24,434 bases of DNA from Syntrophaceae bacterium UBA5744 (GCA_002419215.1 DIFQ01000011.1:1-24434), one strand, 5' to 3'. Shown: positions 1 through 8,604, numbered from the stretch's first letter. Program-made: numbers and translations. Notes: a model not told the origin generated them from the letters alone.

Positions 1-912
1 GGGTTGAGACCCCAGCACCTGCAGGCCGCGCGGGCCTGCGCCGCCTTCTGCGGCGGGCGGCTCACCGGCGACGAGGTGGGCTCCCGCGAGATCGTCTTCC
101 AGCCGGGACGCACCCTGAAGGGGGGCGCATTCCGCTTCGACATCGGGACGGCCGGCTCGGCCACCATGCTTGCCTTCACCCTTGTTCCCCTTGCCCTCTT
201 CGCCGAGAAGCCCAGCCGCTTTTCCCTCACGGGCGGGCTCTTCCAGGATTTCGCCCCGAGCGCCTTCTACCTGCGCGATGTCCTTCTTCCACACCTGGAA
301 TGCATGGGGGCCCGCACCCGGTTGAAGATCGTGCGGCCCGGGTATGTCCCGAAGGGCGGCGGGCAACTCATCCTGGAGGTGGATCCTGTGCGGTCAGGGC
401 TCACGGCCCTGGAGCGGCTGGCACAGGGGAAGACCCGGCAAGTCCGGGGTTCCGCGCTTGCCTCCCACCTGGCGGACGAAAAGGTCGGTGAGAGGATGGC
501 CGCGCGCTGTCGGGAGCTCCTGGCGGGGGATGCCCCCGCGGAAATCGAAGTCCTTCAGGACTCTTCAGCCCTGCAAAAAGGGGCCGTACTTTTCCTTCGG
601 GCCGAAACGACAACGGGCTGCCTCCTCGGGGCCGACCAGGCGGGCAAGCCGGGGCGGCGGTCGGAGGCTATCGCCGAGTTCGTCGTGTCGTCGCTCCGGG
701 AGGACCTGGCCACGGGGGCCACGGTGGACAGGCACATGGCGGATCAACTCATCCTCTTTGCGGCCCTGGCCGGCGGTGAGACCCGATACCGGATCCCCGC
801 GATGACGGAACACGTGGAGTCGAACCTGTGGCTCGTTGGGACGATGCTGGGGGCCTGCACGGCTCTTGACGGCAATGTCGTAACCATCGGGGGCATCGGT
901 TTGAAACCATGA
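1..912 (+). CDS. rtcA: RNA 3'-terminal phosphate cyclase, 5'-truncated by the window edge
   Basis: RtcA converts the 3'-phosphate of RNA to a 2',3'-cyclic phosphate using ATP through an adenylylated-histidine intermediate, and acts in cytosolic RNA repair or processing. The frame is open from base 1. The first visible residues (GLRPQHLQAAR) match the family motif found about 40 residues after the start, so the gene begins outside the window. Visible hallmarks are a glycine-rich IGTAGSATM segment, a KGGGQ motif, the RHMADQL segment, and TEHVESN near the C-terminus. The histidine of TEHVESN (codon 811-813) aligns with the catalytic His of E. coli RtcA. No rtcB or rtcR lies downstream, so the usual operon partner would have to be upstream. 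The next gene starts about 100 nt later, across an interspersed repeat. Confidence 0.9.
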   Translation, partial: GLRPQHLQAARACAAFCGGRLTGDEVGSREIVFQPGRTLKGGAFRFDIGTAGSATMLAFTLVPLALFAEKPSRFSLTGGLFQDFAPSAFYLRDVLLPHLECMGARTRLKIVRPGYVPKGGGQLILEVDPVRSGLTALERLAQGKTRQVRGSALASHLADEKVGERMAARCRELLAGDAPAEIEVLQDSSALQKGAVLFLRAETTTGCLLGADQAGKPGRRSEAIAEFVVSSLREDLATGATVDRHMADQLILFAALAGGETRYRIPAMTEHVESNLWLVGTMLGACTALDGNVVTIGGIGLKP

Positions 913-941
913 TCTCACGGCGGGAGAGCATCACCATACAG

Positions 942-983
942 ACTCTCTCTCCCTTGAGAGGAGAGGGTTGGGGTGAGGGTGAA
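942..983 (+). repeat. Interspersed hairpin-core repeat, copy 1 of 3
   Basis: An imperfect palindrome (core CTCTCCCTTGAGAGGAGAG) is followed by a GGGGTGAGGGTGAA tail. The same core plus tail recurs at about 23341-23380 and 24364-24404, always in the same orientation. It lies between rtcA and mrfB. It resembles REP-like intergenic elements of proteobacteria, and nothing in it is coding. Confidence 0.8.
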
Positions 984-1014
984 TAACCCGGGAGTCCCCT
1001 GAAAAGAGTAACCA

Positions 1015-2109
1015 ATGACCGAGCGTAACCGGGATAGCAAGCCGGGAAGCCACATCGGCCGAAGGCTCCGGGAGAGCCTCGAGCGGGCAAGCGACGTCGT
1101 CGTTGTCGAGCGCGAGCAGGTTGCCCCGGCAGCGAGGCCCTTCAGGGCCGCATGGGTCGAAATCCGGGAGTACCACGAGGCCCAGCGGCTCAAGAGCGAA
1201 CTGCTGCGCCGATACCAAGGCAAGGCCCTGGAAGAGGTCCTGCCCGGCGAGGAGGTGCGCACGGACAGGGGGGTCTGCTACCGCCTCGTGAGCCGTGACG
1301 GGGGACGCCTGCGGACCGTCGATCCCGCCGAGGCCGCGCGCCGCATTCTTGCGGATCTGAAGCTCCTCTACGGGGTGGGCGAGGTGACCGAGAAGGCCCT
1401 CAAGCGGCAGGGCATCGGGACGATCGCCGACCTGGCCGATCACCCCCGCTTCGGCGGGCAGGCCCGGAGTCTCCTGAAAATGGTGGAAGATGGCGACTCG
1501 GACGGCCTTGTCGAATGGATAGGCCGGTGGTTCCAGAAATCCCACCCGCTGGCCCTTTTCTCGTCGGGCTTCCACCGCGAGGAGGAATTCATCCTCATCG
1601 ACATCGAGACCCTCGGCATGTTCCAGCGGCCCATCATCCTGCTGGGGCTTGCCCGTATCCACGGTGCCGAGACCCGGGTGGAGCAGTACCTGCTGCGCCG
1701 CATCGACGAGGAGCCGGCGGCGCTGGCGGGCCTGCTTGCCCACCTGGGCGGCCGCAGGGCCTTCGTCACCTACAACGGGCGCACCTTCGATATCCCCTAC
1801 ATCCGCGAGCGGCTCGCCTACTACGGCATCCGGGCCAACCTCGGAGGGCCCCACTTCGACGTCCTCCACTTCTCGCGCCGCGCCTGGCGCGACTGCGTGC
1901 CCGACTGCAAGCTCACGACGCTGGAGCGATGCTTTCTCGGTATCGAAAGGGAAGACGACGTGCCGAGCGCGCTGGTGCCCGAGTTCTACGAGAGCTACAT
2001 GCGGACGGGGAACCCCGGGCCGCTGGTCCCCATCGTCGAGCACAACCGCCGCGACTTGCTTACCCTGGCAAGCCTCTTCTCGAAACTGCACGAGGAGTGG
2101 CAGCCGTGA
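1015..2109 (+). CDS. mrfB: RNase H-like exonuclease of the YprB/MrfB type with an N-terminal helix-hairpin-helix
   Basis: This 364-residue protein is a predicted DEDD-type exonuclease. The C-terminal half carries the exonuclease motifs: D196-x-E198 in IDIETLG, N254/D259 in TYNGRTFDIPYI, D282, and H343/D347 in HNRRDLLTL. An N-terminal region of about 180 residues includes a helix-hairpin-helix-like segment (about 117-140, YGVGEVTEKALKRQGIGTI) that probably binds DNA. In Bacillus subtilis, YprB (MrfB) works with the helicase YprA (MrfA) in repair of mitomycin C lesions, and here the helicase gene overlaps it by 4 nt. The role in this organism is inferred from that pairing. The ATG at 1015 is preceded only by a weak purine-rich stretch (AAAAGAG). 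Confidence 0.85.
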   Translation: MTERNRDSKPGSHIGRRLRESLERASDVVVVEREQVAPAARPFRAAWVEIREYHEAQRLKSELLRRYQGKALEEVLPGEEVRTDRGVCYRLVSRDGGRLRTVDPAEAARRILADLKLLYGVGEVTEKALKRQGIGTIADLADHPRFGGQARSLLKMVEDGDSDGLVEWIGRWFQKSHPLALFSSGFHREEEFILIDIETLGMFQRPIILLGLARIHGAETRVEQYLLRRIDEEPAALAGLLAHLGGRRAFVTYNGRTFDIPYIRERLAYYGIRANLGGPHFDVLHFSRRAWRDCVPDCKLTTLERCFLGIEREDDVPSALVPEFYESYMRTGNPGPLVPIVEHNRRDLLTLASLFSKLHEEWQP

Positions 2110-4364
2110 TCGAGACCGCCCTGGAATCGCTGCGCATGAGCCCCCGCTACCGGGACCGCATTGCCCACATCGAGGTCCTTCCGGCCCGGGAGCCCCGGTT
2201 CGGCGAGTTGGGGACGCCTCTGTCCGCCGGCATCGCCCACTACCTGAACTCCCGGCACATCCGTCTATACAGCCACCAGTGCCAGGCCGTCGAGGCCTTG
2301 CGGGCGGGGCGCAACGTCATCCTCTGCACGCCCACCGCGTCGGGGAAGACCCTCGGCTTCGACCTGCCCGTTTTCGAGACCCTCGAGAGCGACCGGCAGG
2401 CCACGGCGCTCTTCGTCTATCCCACCAAGGCCCTGTCGAACGACCAGCTCAAGGTCTTCAAGGACATGGAGCGTGCCACGGGCATCCGCGCCGATGCGGC
2501 TGTCTACGACGGCGACACGCCGGTTTCGCGCCGCGGGCGCATCCGCGAGATGTCGCGGATCATCGTCACCAACCCCCATGAACTTCACCACGTGCTGCCC
2601 TGGCACTCGAAGTGGGAGCGCTTTTTCCGCAACCTTCGCTACGTCGTCTTCGACGAGGCCCACCGCTACCGGGGGGTCTTCGGGTCCAACGTGGCCTTCG
2701 TGATCCGCAGGCTCCGCCGCATTGCCCGCTTCTATGGCGCATCGCCCCGGTTTGTCCTCTCGACGGCAACCCTTGCCAACCCGCAGGAGTTCGGCGAAAA
2801 GCTGGTCGGCCTTCCCTTCGAGGTCATCTCCGAGGACGGCTCGCCCCGGGGCGGGAAGACCTTCCTCTTCTACAACCCCTTTTTCGACGGCGTGGGCGCC
2901 CTCTCGCCCCACCAGGAGACGAGGGACCTCTTCCTGTACTTCGTGAAGCGTGGCCTGCAGACGCTGTGCTTCACGGCGTCCAGAAGGATGGCGGAGCTCA
3001 TCGCCCTGTGGTCGAAAGAGGCGACGGCGGCCGGATCGGTCCTGGCGGAACAGATCGCCGCGTACCGGGCGGGCTACCTCCCCAGGGAGCGCCGCGAGAT
3101 CGAGGACGCCCTCAAGCGGGGCCTTCTCACGGGAGTCACCTCGACCAACGCCCTGGAGGTGGGAATCGACATCGGATCGCTCGACTGTGTGATCATCTCG
3201 GGATATCCGGGGACGGTGCTTGCCACGTGGCAGCAGGCGGGCCGCTCGGGGCGCCGCAACCGCGATGCCCTGGCCGTCCTTGTGGCCTTCCAGAACCCGC
3301 TCGACCAATACCTGATGAAGCACCCCGAGTCCTTTTTCGGCAAGCCCCACGAGCAGGCCATCATCGACCTGGCCAACCCCTATATCCTTTCCGGGCAGCT
3401 GCTGTGCGCCGTGGCCGAGATGCCCTTTGACGTGCCAGGCGAAGAGATCTTCCCTGCGGTGCGCGCAGGCGAGATGCTCGGCGAGCTGGCCGCCGAGGGT
3501 CTCGTGAAGGAAACGCCCCACGGCTGGGTCTACACGGGGCGCGGAAGGCCCGTGGAGGCCGTCGGCCTCGACCACATCGCGAGGGACGCCTACCGCATCA
3601 CCTGCGACGGCGTGCTCCTCGAGACGATGGACACGGGCCAGGCCTACCGGGAGGCCCACCTGGGAGCAGTGCTCCTGCACCAGGGCGAGTCCCACGTAGT
3701 GAGGCGCTTCGACGCGGAGAACCATCTCGTCGAGGTGGAGCGCAAGGACGTGGACTACTACACCCAGGCGATCAAGAATGTCGACCTGGAGATCCTGGGC
3801 ACGAGGGCCACGCGCAGGCTCGGGCAGATGGCCGTCCACCTGGGCGAGCTCGAGGTGACCGAACTGACGTTGGGCTACAAGGTAATCCAGAACGACCAGG
3901 TGGTGGCCCGCGAGGAGCTCGACCTGCCCCCGCTTCACTTCCGGACGACGGGGCTCTGGTTTACCATTCCCGGCGAGCTCAGGCGGGCCCTCTATGACCG
4001 GGGCCGCAACTTCGGGGGCGCCCTGCACGCGCTCGAGCACGCCATGATCGCCATCCTGCCCTTCGAGGTCATGTGCGACCGCTGGGACATCGGCGGCCTC
4101 TCCACACCCGGGCACCCCGGCACGGGCGAGCCCACCATCTTTCTGTACGACGGCTACGAAGGCGGGATCGGTCTCACGGAGAAGGCGCAGGGCCTCATGG
4201 AGCGCGTGACGCGCCTGACCCTGGAGCTCATCCGCGACTGTCCCTGCGAGTTGGGCTGCCCCGCCTGCATCCTCTCGCCCAAGTGCGGCAACGACAACCG
4301 GCCCATGGACAAGCAGGGTGCCCTGCTGCTGCTGGAGGGGATGCTGGAGAAAATGCGTCAGTGA
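2106..4364 (+). CDS. mrfA: DEAH-box helicase of the YprA/MrfA family with C-terminal cysteine cluster (DUF1998)
   Basis: This 752-residue superfamily 2 helicase matches the length of B. subtilis YprA. Motif I is TPTASGKT (75-82), Ia is YPTKALSNDQ, II is DEAH (183-186), III is STATLAN (about 219-225), V is TNALEVGIDIG and VI is QQAGRSGRR (about 376-384). The DUF1998 region ends in five cysteines (C712, C714, C718, C721, C727), a likely zinc site of the kind described for MrfA. The same frame stays open back to 1515, but that stretch only shadows mrfB. I place the start at GTG 2106, which overlaps the mrfB stop (GTGA) and has GAGGAG about 8 nt upstream. The ATG at 2136 is an alternative. Co-translation with mrfB implies a two-protein repair machine. 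Confidence 0.9.
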   Translation: MIETALESLRMSPRYRDRIAHIEVLPAREPRFGELGTPLSAGIAHYLNSRHIRLYSHQCQAVEALRAGRNVILCTPTASGKTLGFDLPVFETLESDRQATALFVYPTKALSNDQLKVFKDMERATGIRADAAVYDGDTPVSRRGRIREMSRIIVTNPHELHHVLPWHSKWERFFRNLRYVVFDEAHRYRGVFGSNVAFVIRRLRRIARFYGASPRFVLSTATLANPQEFGEKLVGLPFEVISEDGSPRGGKTFLFYNPFFDGVGALSPHQETRDLFLYFVKRGLQTLCFTASRRMAELIALWSKEATAAGSVLAEQIAAYRAGYLPRERREIEDALKRGLLTGVTSTNALEVGIDIGSLDCVIISGYPGTVLATWQQAGRSGRRNRDALAVLVAFQNPLDQYLMKHPESFFGKPHEQAIIDLANPYILSGQLLCAVAEMPFDVPGEEIFPAVRAGEMLGELAAEGLVKETPHGWVYTGRGRPVEAVGLDHIARDAYRITCDGVLLETMDTGQAYREAHLGAVLLHQGESHVVRRFDAENHLVEVERKDVDYYTQAIKNVDLEILGTRATRRLGQMAVHLGELEVTELTLGYKVIQNDQVVAREELDLPPLHFRTTGLWFTIPGELRRALYDRGRNFGGALHALEHAMIAILPFEVMCDRWDIGGLSTPGHPGTGEPTIFLYDGYEGGIGLTEKAQGLMERVTRLTLELIRDCPCELGCPACILSPKCGNDNRPMDKQGALLLLEGMLEKMRQ

Positions 4365-4388
4365 CCGGTGACCAGTGACCGGTGAAAG
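4361..4388 (+). repeat. Heptad tandem repeat on the mrfA stop codon
   Basis: Four 7-nt units (GTGACCG, GTGACCA, GTGACCG, GTGAAAG) lie end to end. The first unit contains the TGA stop of mrfA at 4362-4364. It belongs to the stop-associated short-period repeats seen elsewhere in the window, although the unit differs. Confidence 0.75.
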
Positions 4389-4414
4389 ACAGGGATTAGC
4401 CAAGGAGTTTTACG

Positions 4415-5263
4415 ATGGATATTCCATCACCCATGGAGACGATCAGGCGCAGGGTGTCCTGCCGGAGCTTTGACGGACGGTCCCTCGACAACAAGATAAA
4501 GGAGAAACTGCGTGCCTTTTTCCGGGAGAACACCCGGGGGCCCTTCGGGAACCCGCTGCGGTTCGAGCTGATCGATCTGACGGAAGCGGAACGGGCCGAG
4601 ATGAAATCGCTCGGCACCTACGGGGTGATCAAGGGGGCCGGCCTGTTCATCGCCGGCGCCGTGAAGAAGGGCGCCTGTGCGATGGAGGACTTCGGCTTCG
4701 GCATGGAGCGCAACATCCTCTTTGCCACGACGCTGGGCCTCGGGACCTGCTGGCTCGGCGGGACGCTCAACCGGGCGGGTTTTTCCAGGAAGCTTGGGCT
4801 CACAGCGGAGGAGCTGATGCCCGCCATCAGCCCCGTCGGTTACCCGGCGCATAGGAGGTCGCTCACGGACCGGGCCTTCCGCTTCATGGCGAAGTCGGAC
4901 AGGCGAAAGCCCTGGCAGGAGATCTTCTTCGACGGCAGGCCGGGCAGCCCGCTCGCGAGGGAGCTTGCCGGGCCCCTCGGCGAGGTTCTCGAGGCGGTGC
5001 GGATCGGACCCTCGGCCTCGAACCGTCAGCCCTGGCGCATCGTTCGCGAGGGGGATGCCGTTCATTTTTTTCTTGCGCGCACGCCCGGCTATGACAAGAT
5101 GACCGGCGAGGTGAAGCTCCAGGAGGTCGACATGGGGATCGCCCTGTGTCAATTCGAACTGGCAGCCTCGGAACTGGGGATCGGGGGGAGCTGGCAGCAG
5201 GCGAAACCGGGATGCAACGCGGGGACGTGGGAATATGTCGTGAGCTGGGCCACTGACAAATAA
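4415..5263 (+). CDS. Nitroreductase family protein (putative TM-nitroreductase type)
   Basis: This 282-residue protein has a nitroreductase fold and probably binds FMN. RRRVSCRSFDGR at the N-terminus matches the arginine-rich cofactor-binding start of nitroreductases. GLGTCWLGGTLNR and GPSASNRQPWR are the two other segments typical of the family. The length and the second SASNRQPW segment fit the TM1586-like group (PF14512) better than the classical dimer of about 200 residues. The substrate cannot be told from sequence. The ATG at 4415 has AAGGAG about 8 nt upstream. The histidine phosphatase gene follows after 14 nt, so the two are probably co-transcribed. Confidence 0.8.
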   Translation: MDIPSPMETIRRRVSCRSFDGRSLDNKIKEKLRAFFRENTRGPFGNPLRFELIDLTEAERAEMKSLGTYGVIKGAGLFIAGAVKKGACAMEDFGFGMERNILFATTLGLGTCWLGGTLNRAGFSRKLGLTAEELMPAISPVGYPAHRRSLTDRAFRFMAKSDRRKPWQEIFFDGRPGSPLARELAGPLGEVLEAVRIGPSASNRQPWRIVREGDAVHFFLARTPGYDKMTGEVKLQEVDMGIALCQFELAASELGIGGSWQQAKPGCNAGTWEYVVSWATDK

Positions 5264-5277
5264 GGAGCCATCCATCC

Positions 5278-5844
5278 ATGCGCATCCATCGTGCGTTGTT
5301 GACCTTCGCGCTTTTGCTCTGCAGCCTGCCCGTAGCGGCATGGGCGGCAGGGAGCGACCTTTCCCAACTGGTCGGCCAGGCGGAGCACGTCATCCTGCTC
5401 CGTCATGCCAGGGCCCCCGGTACGGGCGATCCGCCGAACTTCCGGCTGGGGGATTGCTCCACGCAGCGTAACCTGTCGAAGGCGGGCAGGGACCAGGCGT
5501 CCCGCATCGGGGCGCGTCTGCGGGCGGCGGGACTGGCGAGCACGACGGTGTACAGCAGCCAGTGGTGCCGCTGCCAGGAGACGGCCCGCAATCTCGGCGT
5601 CGGCCCCGTCGTCGAACTTCCTGCGTTGAACTCCTTTTTCTCGTTTCCCGGGTGGGAAAGCGACCAGACGCGGGCGCTGCGGGCATGGATTGCCTCGGCC
5701 GACCTGAGCCGGCCCGTGGTACTCGTGACCCACCAGGTGAACATCACGGCCCTGACTGGCGTCGTGCCCGCCGAGGGGGAGATTTTGATCCTGCGCCGCG
5801 ACCCGGGAAAGCTGAGCGTGGTTGAGCGCTTCCCGGATCACTGA
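5278..5844 (+). CDS. Exported histidine phosphatase family protein
   Basis: This 188-residue member of the phosphoglycerate-mutase-like superfamily begins with a signal peptide (residues 1-23, hydrophobic core LLTFALLLCSLPVAAWA), so it should act in the periplasm. The catalytic motif LLRHARAPG (R42-H43) is present, along with R64 in TQRNLSKAG and the second catalytic histidine H152 in VTHQVNITALTG. The family dephosphorylates small molecules or sugar phosphates, and the Ais/SixA-like short form gives no substrate. Cys98 and Cys99-region residues (WCRCQ) and the acid residue E101 fall in the expected position after SSQW. AAGGAG lies about 10 nt before the ATG. It probably forms an operon with the preceding nitroreductase gene. 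Confidence 0.85.
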   Translation: MRIHRALLTFALLLCSLPVAAWAAGSDLSQLVGQAEHVILLRHARAPGTGDPPNFRLGDCSTQRNLSKAGRDQASRIGARLRAAGLASTTVYSSQWCRCQETARNLGVGPVVELPALNSFFSFPGWESDQTRALRAWIASADLSRPVVLVTHQVNITALTGVVPAEGEILILRRDPGKLSVVERFPDH

Positions 5845-5913
5845 CCCCACTTTTTGCGCTCTCATCTTTTTTTCGTAGGTCCTCGTACTACTTTCGTCTC
5901 ACGCAAATCATAC

Positions 5914-5941
5914 TTTACTTTTCCGGGGGCCATGCTATGAA
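5914..5941 (+). promoter_or_regulatory. Possible sigma-70-type promoter upstream of the WD40-lipase genes
   Basis: TTTACT at 5914-5919, a 16-nt spacer and TATGAA at 5936-5941 match the -35/-10 consensus at four of six positions each. This is the best candidate in the 229-nt gap before the WD40 gene. No terminator hairpin is visible after the phosphatase gene, only two T-rich runs. Confidence 0.25.
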
Positions 5942-6073
5942 GCGCCCAGGGGGGAGCGGGCCGCTGTTTGCCTGTCTTTCGTGACAGATGCCATCATCCG
6001 AGAGTGAGGATGTATGGCACATTCGGATTTCACCTGCAGCCACAAGAGAACCGGGAAAGACCGGGAGGTTCCG

Positions 6074-7210
6074 ATGAAGCTTACGGCTGAAAACAAACGG
6101 CTCATCCCTGCCGTTGTCCTTGCCGTGCTGTTTCTTGTCTTTCTGGAATTCCGTTCCTACCTGCCCGACTGGAATCGGTACCAGCCTCCTGAAACCGGGG
6201 AGGTCCGGGACATCTCCTCCTCTTTAATCGACCGGGCACTCTCAGCATACTATGAATGGATGACCGACGAACCCATCGTGGCGATCATCCGCCAGGACAT
6301 CGACGCCCAGATCGGCGCCATATCGCCCGACGGCCAGTACATCGCAACGGGGGGGAGCGTCATCCGGGATATCGCGATTTCAAGTGTTGCCGAAAAACGA
6401 ATCGTCAGGAAATATACCGCTCACGCGGGTAACGTGAGAGCCGTAGCGTTTTCCCCCGACGGCCGGTATCTGGCCTGTGGCCGGGGCTTCATGGCGCATC
6501 TGAAACACAACGAGTCGGTTGAGATATGGAGCATTCAGCGAGGCAAGATATTCAAGCGGTTACAAGGTCCTGCAGGACCCGAGATGAATGGGAACGATGT
6601 CCTCGCGATGACATTCAGTCCCGACAGCCGATCTATTGCCGTCGGGTATGTAACACAACAACAGGGGGACTCGGTTCATTTATTCGACGTAGAAACGGGC
6701 AAGCGAATCAGGGCGATGCATCCATCCAGTTCTACGCAGAACCCGTTTGTCTTTTTCGACGCAGGGCGGTATTTGGGTTATGAGAGTGACAGATTCCACG
6801 TGTTCGAGGTTGCCACGGGCAAGCAGGCGCAGGAATTCAAACTGAAGGCCACCTATGCACTGAGCCCGGATGGCCGTTACCTGGCCGCCGGAATGCAGGA
6901 AGAAAAGCACCTCAAGATCATAGAAAGGCAAACCGGCCGGGAGGTCAAGGTTCTGGGCGCAGTGAAAGGGTATTATCGCCTCCTTGCCTTCAGCCCCGAT
7001 GGCCGGTATCTGGCCGCGCACAGCGACGACGGCCTGGTGCTCTGGGATATTTCGGCCGGGAAGATATTGCGGGAGCTCAAGGGGCATCCGGACATCGTGA
7101 GCCACTGGATCGGCTTCGATGCCGAAGGTAGATATTTTGCGGCCGTGTGCGAGAGGTACGTCGTGGTCTGGGATTTCAGAAAGATGGTCGAGGCAGGACG
7201 AGCAAACTGA
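6074..7210 (+). CDS. Membrane-anchored seven-bladed WD40-type beta-propeller protein
   Basis: This 378-residue protein has an N-terminal transmembrane anchor (about residues 10-25) after a short charged start, so the propeller should face the periplasm. Seven repeats of the SPDGRYLA type are visible, at ISPDGQYIA, FSPDGRYLA, FSPDSRSIA, FFDAGRYLG, LSPDGRYLA, FSPDGRYLA and FDAEGRYFA, followed by blade-closing phrases such as VEIWSI, VHLFDV and LVLWDI. Seven units are enough for one closed propeller, a scaffold for protein contacts with no enzymatic residues evident. I start at ATG 6074 (GGGAGG just upstream), not at the in-frame ATG at 6014, which has no such site. The lipase gene begins 11 nt after the stop, suggesting a functional pair. 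I do not recognise the specific family. Confidence 0.8.
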   Translation: MKLTAENKRLIPAVVLAVLFLVFLEFRSYLPDWNRYQPPETGEVRDISSSLIDRALSAYYEWMTDEPIVAIIRQDIDAQIGAISPDGQYIATGGSVIRDIAISSVAEKRIVRKYTAHAGNVRAVAFSPDGRYLACGRGFMAHLKHNESVEIWSIQRGKIFKRLQGPAGPEMNGNDVLAMTFSPDSRSIAVGYVTQQQGDSVHLFDVETGKRIRAMHPSSSTQNPFVFFDAGRYLGYESDRFHVFEVATGKQAQEFKLKATYALSPDGRYLAAGMQEEKHLKIIERQTGREVKVLGAVKGYYRLLAFSPDGRYLAAHSDDGLVLWDISAGKILRELKGHPDIVSHWIGFDAEGRYFAAVCERYVVVWDFRKMVEAGRAN

Positions 7211-7221
7211 GAGGGGAGCCG

Positions 7222-8010
7222 ATGCCGACAACGACGGAGAATGTGCTGTTCGGGACCAACGCCTATGAAGGGCCAGCAAACGCCAAACTCCGGCACGAAC
7301 TACCCGGCGGCTGGAATCCAATGGACTTTGATATCAACATTCTCGATGTCAAGGCGACGGGTTTCCGGGCCCATGTCTACTGCAACAAGGCGACGGGAGA
7401 GGTCGTGATCGCCTTTGCCGGCACCCACCTGACTGACCGGGGCGATCTGGCGGCGATCAGCGACATTGCCTCCGGGCGCCTGCCGAGGCAGTTCTGGAAC
7501 TCATATGGTTTATATGAGCATGTGAGGACTTATTTCAAAGACCATGGCATCAAAGCCCAGATATCCTTTACTGGCCACTCTCTCGGTGGCGCGCTTGCAC
7601 AGTACATGGCAGTCGCGGTGAAAGGCTGCTCTGCCGAGACCTTTGGCTCGCCCGGAGTTCTCGATTCACTGGGCGTCCTCCGAGGACTATTCAATCCCCT
7701 TTATCCCTACCCGGTTGTGAATCATGTGGCCGCGGGCGACATGATCACGATGCACAGTATGCACGTGGGGACGGTCGTCAGGCATGTCATCGACCCGTCC
7801 GATTTGCTTGTCTGGGCAGCCCTGATGAGGATCAGACCTCTTCTCTTCTTTTCCGGCTTTTCCGTCTTGTCCCTGCATGATGCCGAGCGCTATCGTCATG
7901 CCATGAATCAGAGGGAGGGCGCATTTGACCCGGTACACCCGAATTATATCAGGGGCGACGGGTACAAAATCGACGCAGGGCCAAAGAAGAAGCCTGTGAG
8001 GGGCTGGTGA
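7222..8010 (+). CDS. Class 3 lipase-like alpha/beta hydrolase
   Basis: This 262-residue protein has the fold and triad of class 3 lipases: nucleophile S120 in TGHSLGGALAQ, a probable acid D173 in HVAAGDMITM, and a probable base H219 in LHDAERYRHAM. VVIAFAGTHLTDRGD before the nucleophile is the usual oxyanion-side strand. No signal peptide or membrane segment stands out at the N-terminus, so the enzyme is cytosolic or exported by another route. A hydrophobic stretch (about 202-217) follows the triad acid. The ATG at 7222 has GAGGGGAG about 5 nt upstream; the longer open frame back to 7147 overlaps the WD40 gene. The substrate is unknown. Phospholipid or other ester hydrolysis is the family's usual chemistry. 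Confidence 0.8.
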   Translation: MPTTTENVLFGTNAYEGPANAKLRHELPGGWNPMDFDINILDVKATGFRAHVYCNKATGEVVIAFAGTHLTDRGDLAAISDIASGRLPRQFWNSYGLYEHVRTYFKDHGIKAQISFTGHSLGGALAQYMAVAVKGCSAETFGSPGVLDSLGVLRGLFNPLYPYPVVNHVAAGDMITMHSMHVGTVVRHVIDPSDLLVWAALMRIRPLLFFSGFSVLSLHDAERYRHAMNQREGAFDPVHPNYIRGDGYKIDAGPKKKPVRGW

Positions 8011-8059
8011 AAAATAGCCGGCAAACGTATACGAACTAACTGAAAGGAGGATCAGGGCG

Positions 8060-8491
8060 TTGGGATTCGAAGTTTCCGACGGGGGGGTTTTCGTCATGCG
8101 GGCGTTGTCGCTGATCCCCCTGATCTTCTACTTGACTACCCTGCACAGGGCCCTGGACCGCTGCTCGCCGGCAAACCGGGCGCTGTCGCCCTATCTCGTC
8201 TGGCTGATGGTCATTCCGCTGTTCAACGTGCTCTGGCATTTCGTGGTGGTGATGAGCCTGTCGAAATCGCTGCGCCGGGAATTCGAGCACAGGGGAATGA
8301 ATGAGAGCACGGCCCCCGGCCGGGATGTCGGCTTGGCCATGTGCATTCTATTCATTGCCGGCCTGATCCCCTCTCTGTATTTTTTGCTTATCGTTTCTAT
8401 ACTCTGCTGGATCGTTTACTGGCACCGGATTTCCGGCTATGCCGCGAAGCTCCAGCCTGCCGAGAATGAACCGCGTCCTTCTTCCACATAA
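8060..8491 (+). CDS. Small multi-pass membrane protein of unknown function, TTG start
   Basis: This 143-residue protein has about four hydrophobic segments (roughly 13-27, 46-66, 90-108 and 106-124). The phrase PLFNVLWHFVVVMSLSKSLRREF resembles membrane modules found after GYF_2-type (DUF4339) domains in other bacteria, but no such domain is present here. I give no function. The start is TTG at 8060, chosen because a perfect AAAGGAGG lies 9 nt upstream (8043-8050); no better ATG exists in that position. It follows the lipase gene by 49 nt and may belong to the same transcript. Confidence 0.7.
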   Translation: MGFEVSDGGVFVMRALSLIPLIFYLTTLHRALDRCSPANRALSPYLVWLMVIPLFNVLWHFVVVMSLSKSLRREFEHRGMNESTAPGRDVGLAMCILFIAGLIPSLYFLLIVSILCWIVYWHRISGYAAKLQPAENEPRPSST

Positions 8492-8523
8492 CCTTTTCCT
8501 GAGATCCAATTCGGGTATTTCGA

Positions 8524-8597
8524 ACCCTGTTGTCAGGGTGCACACGATATGAAATCCCCTTTTGCCGGCGTATGATCATTCATACCATGAGGGGATT
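8524..8597 (+). promoter_or_regulatory. Tandem hairpins in the response-regulator leader; the second can cover the ribosome-binding site
   Basis: The first hairpin is ACCCTG (8524-8529), loop TTGT, CAGGGT (8534-8539). The second is nested. The outer arms are AATCCCCT (8553-8560) and AGGGGATT (8590-8597), and the inner arms are GTATGA (8570-8575) and TCATAC (8580-8585). The outer right arm contains the GAGGGG ribosome-binding site of the gene starting at 8605, so folding would hide it. Regulation is inference. Confidence 0.4.
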
Positions 8598-8604
8598 CCA
8601 TGCC

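Noticed and set aside
1515..2105. Upstream extension of the helicase frame
   Set aside because: It overlaps mrfB in another frame, reads as low-complexity Arg/Pro/Ala, and the length fits the family only from 2106.
2265..4403. Long minus-strand open frame of 712 codons
   Set aside because: It is antisense to the mrfA helicase, an artefact of high GC with few stop codons.
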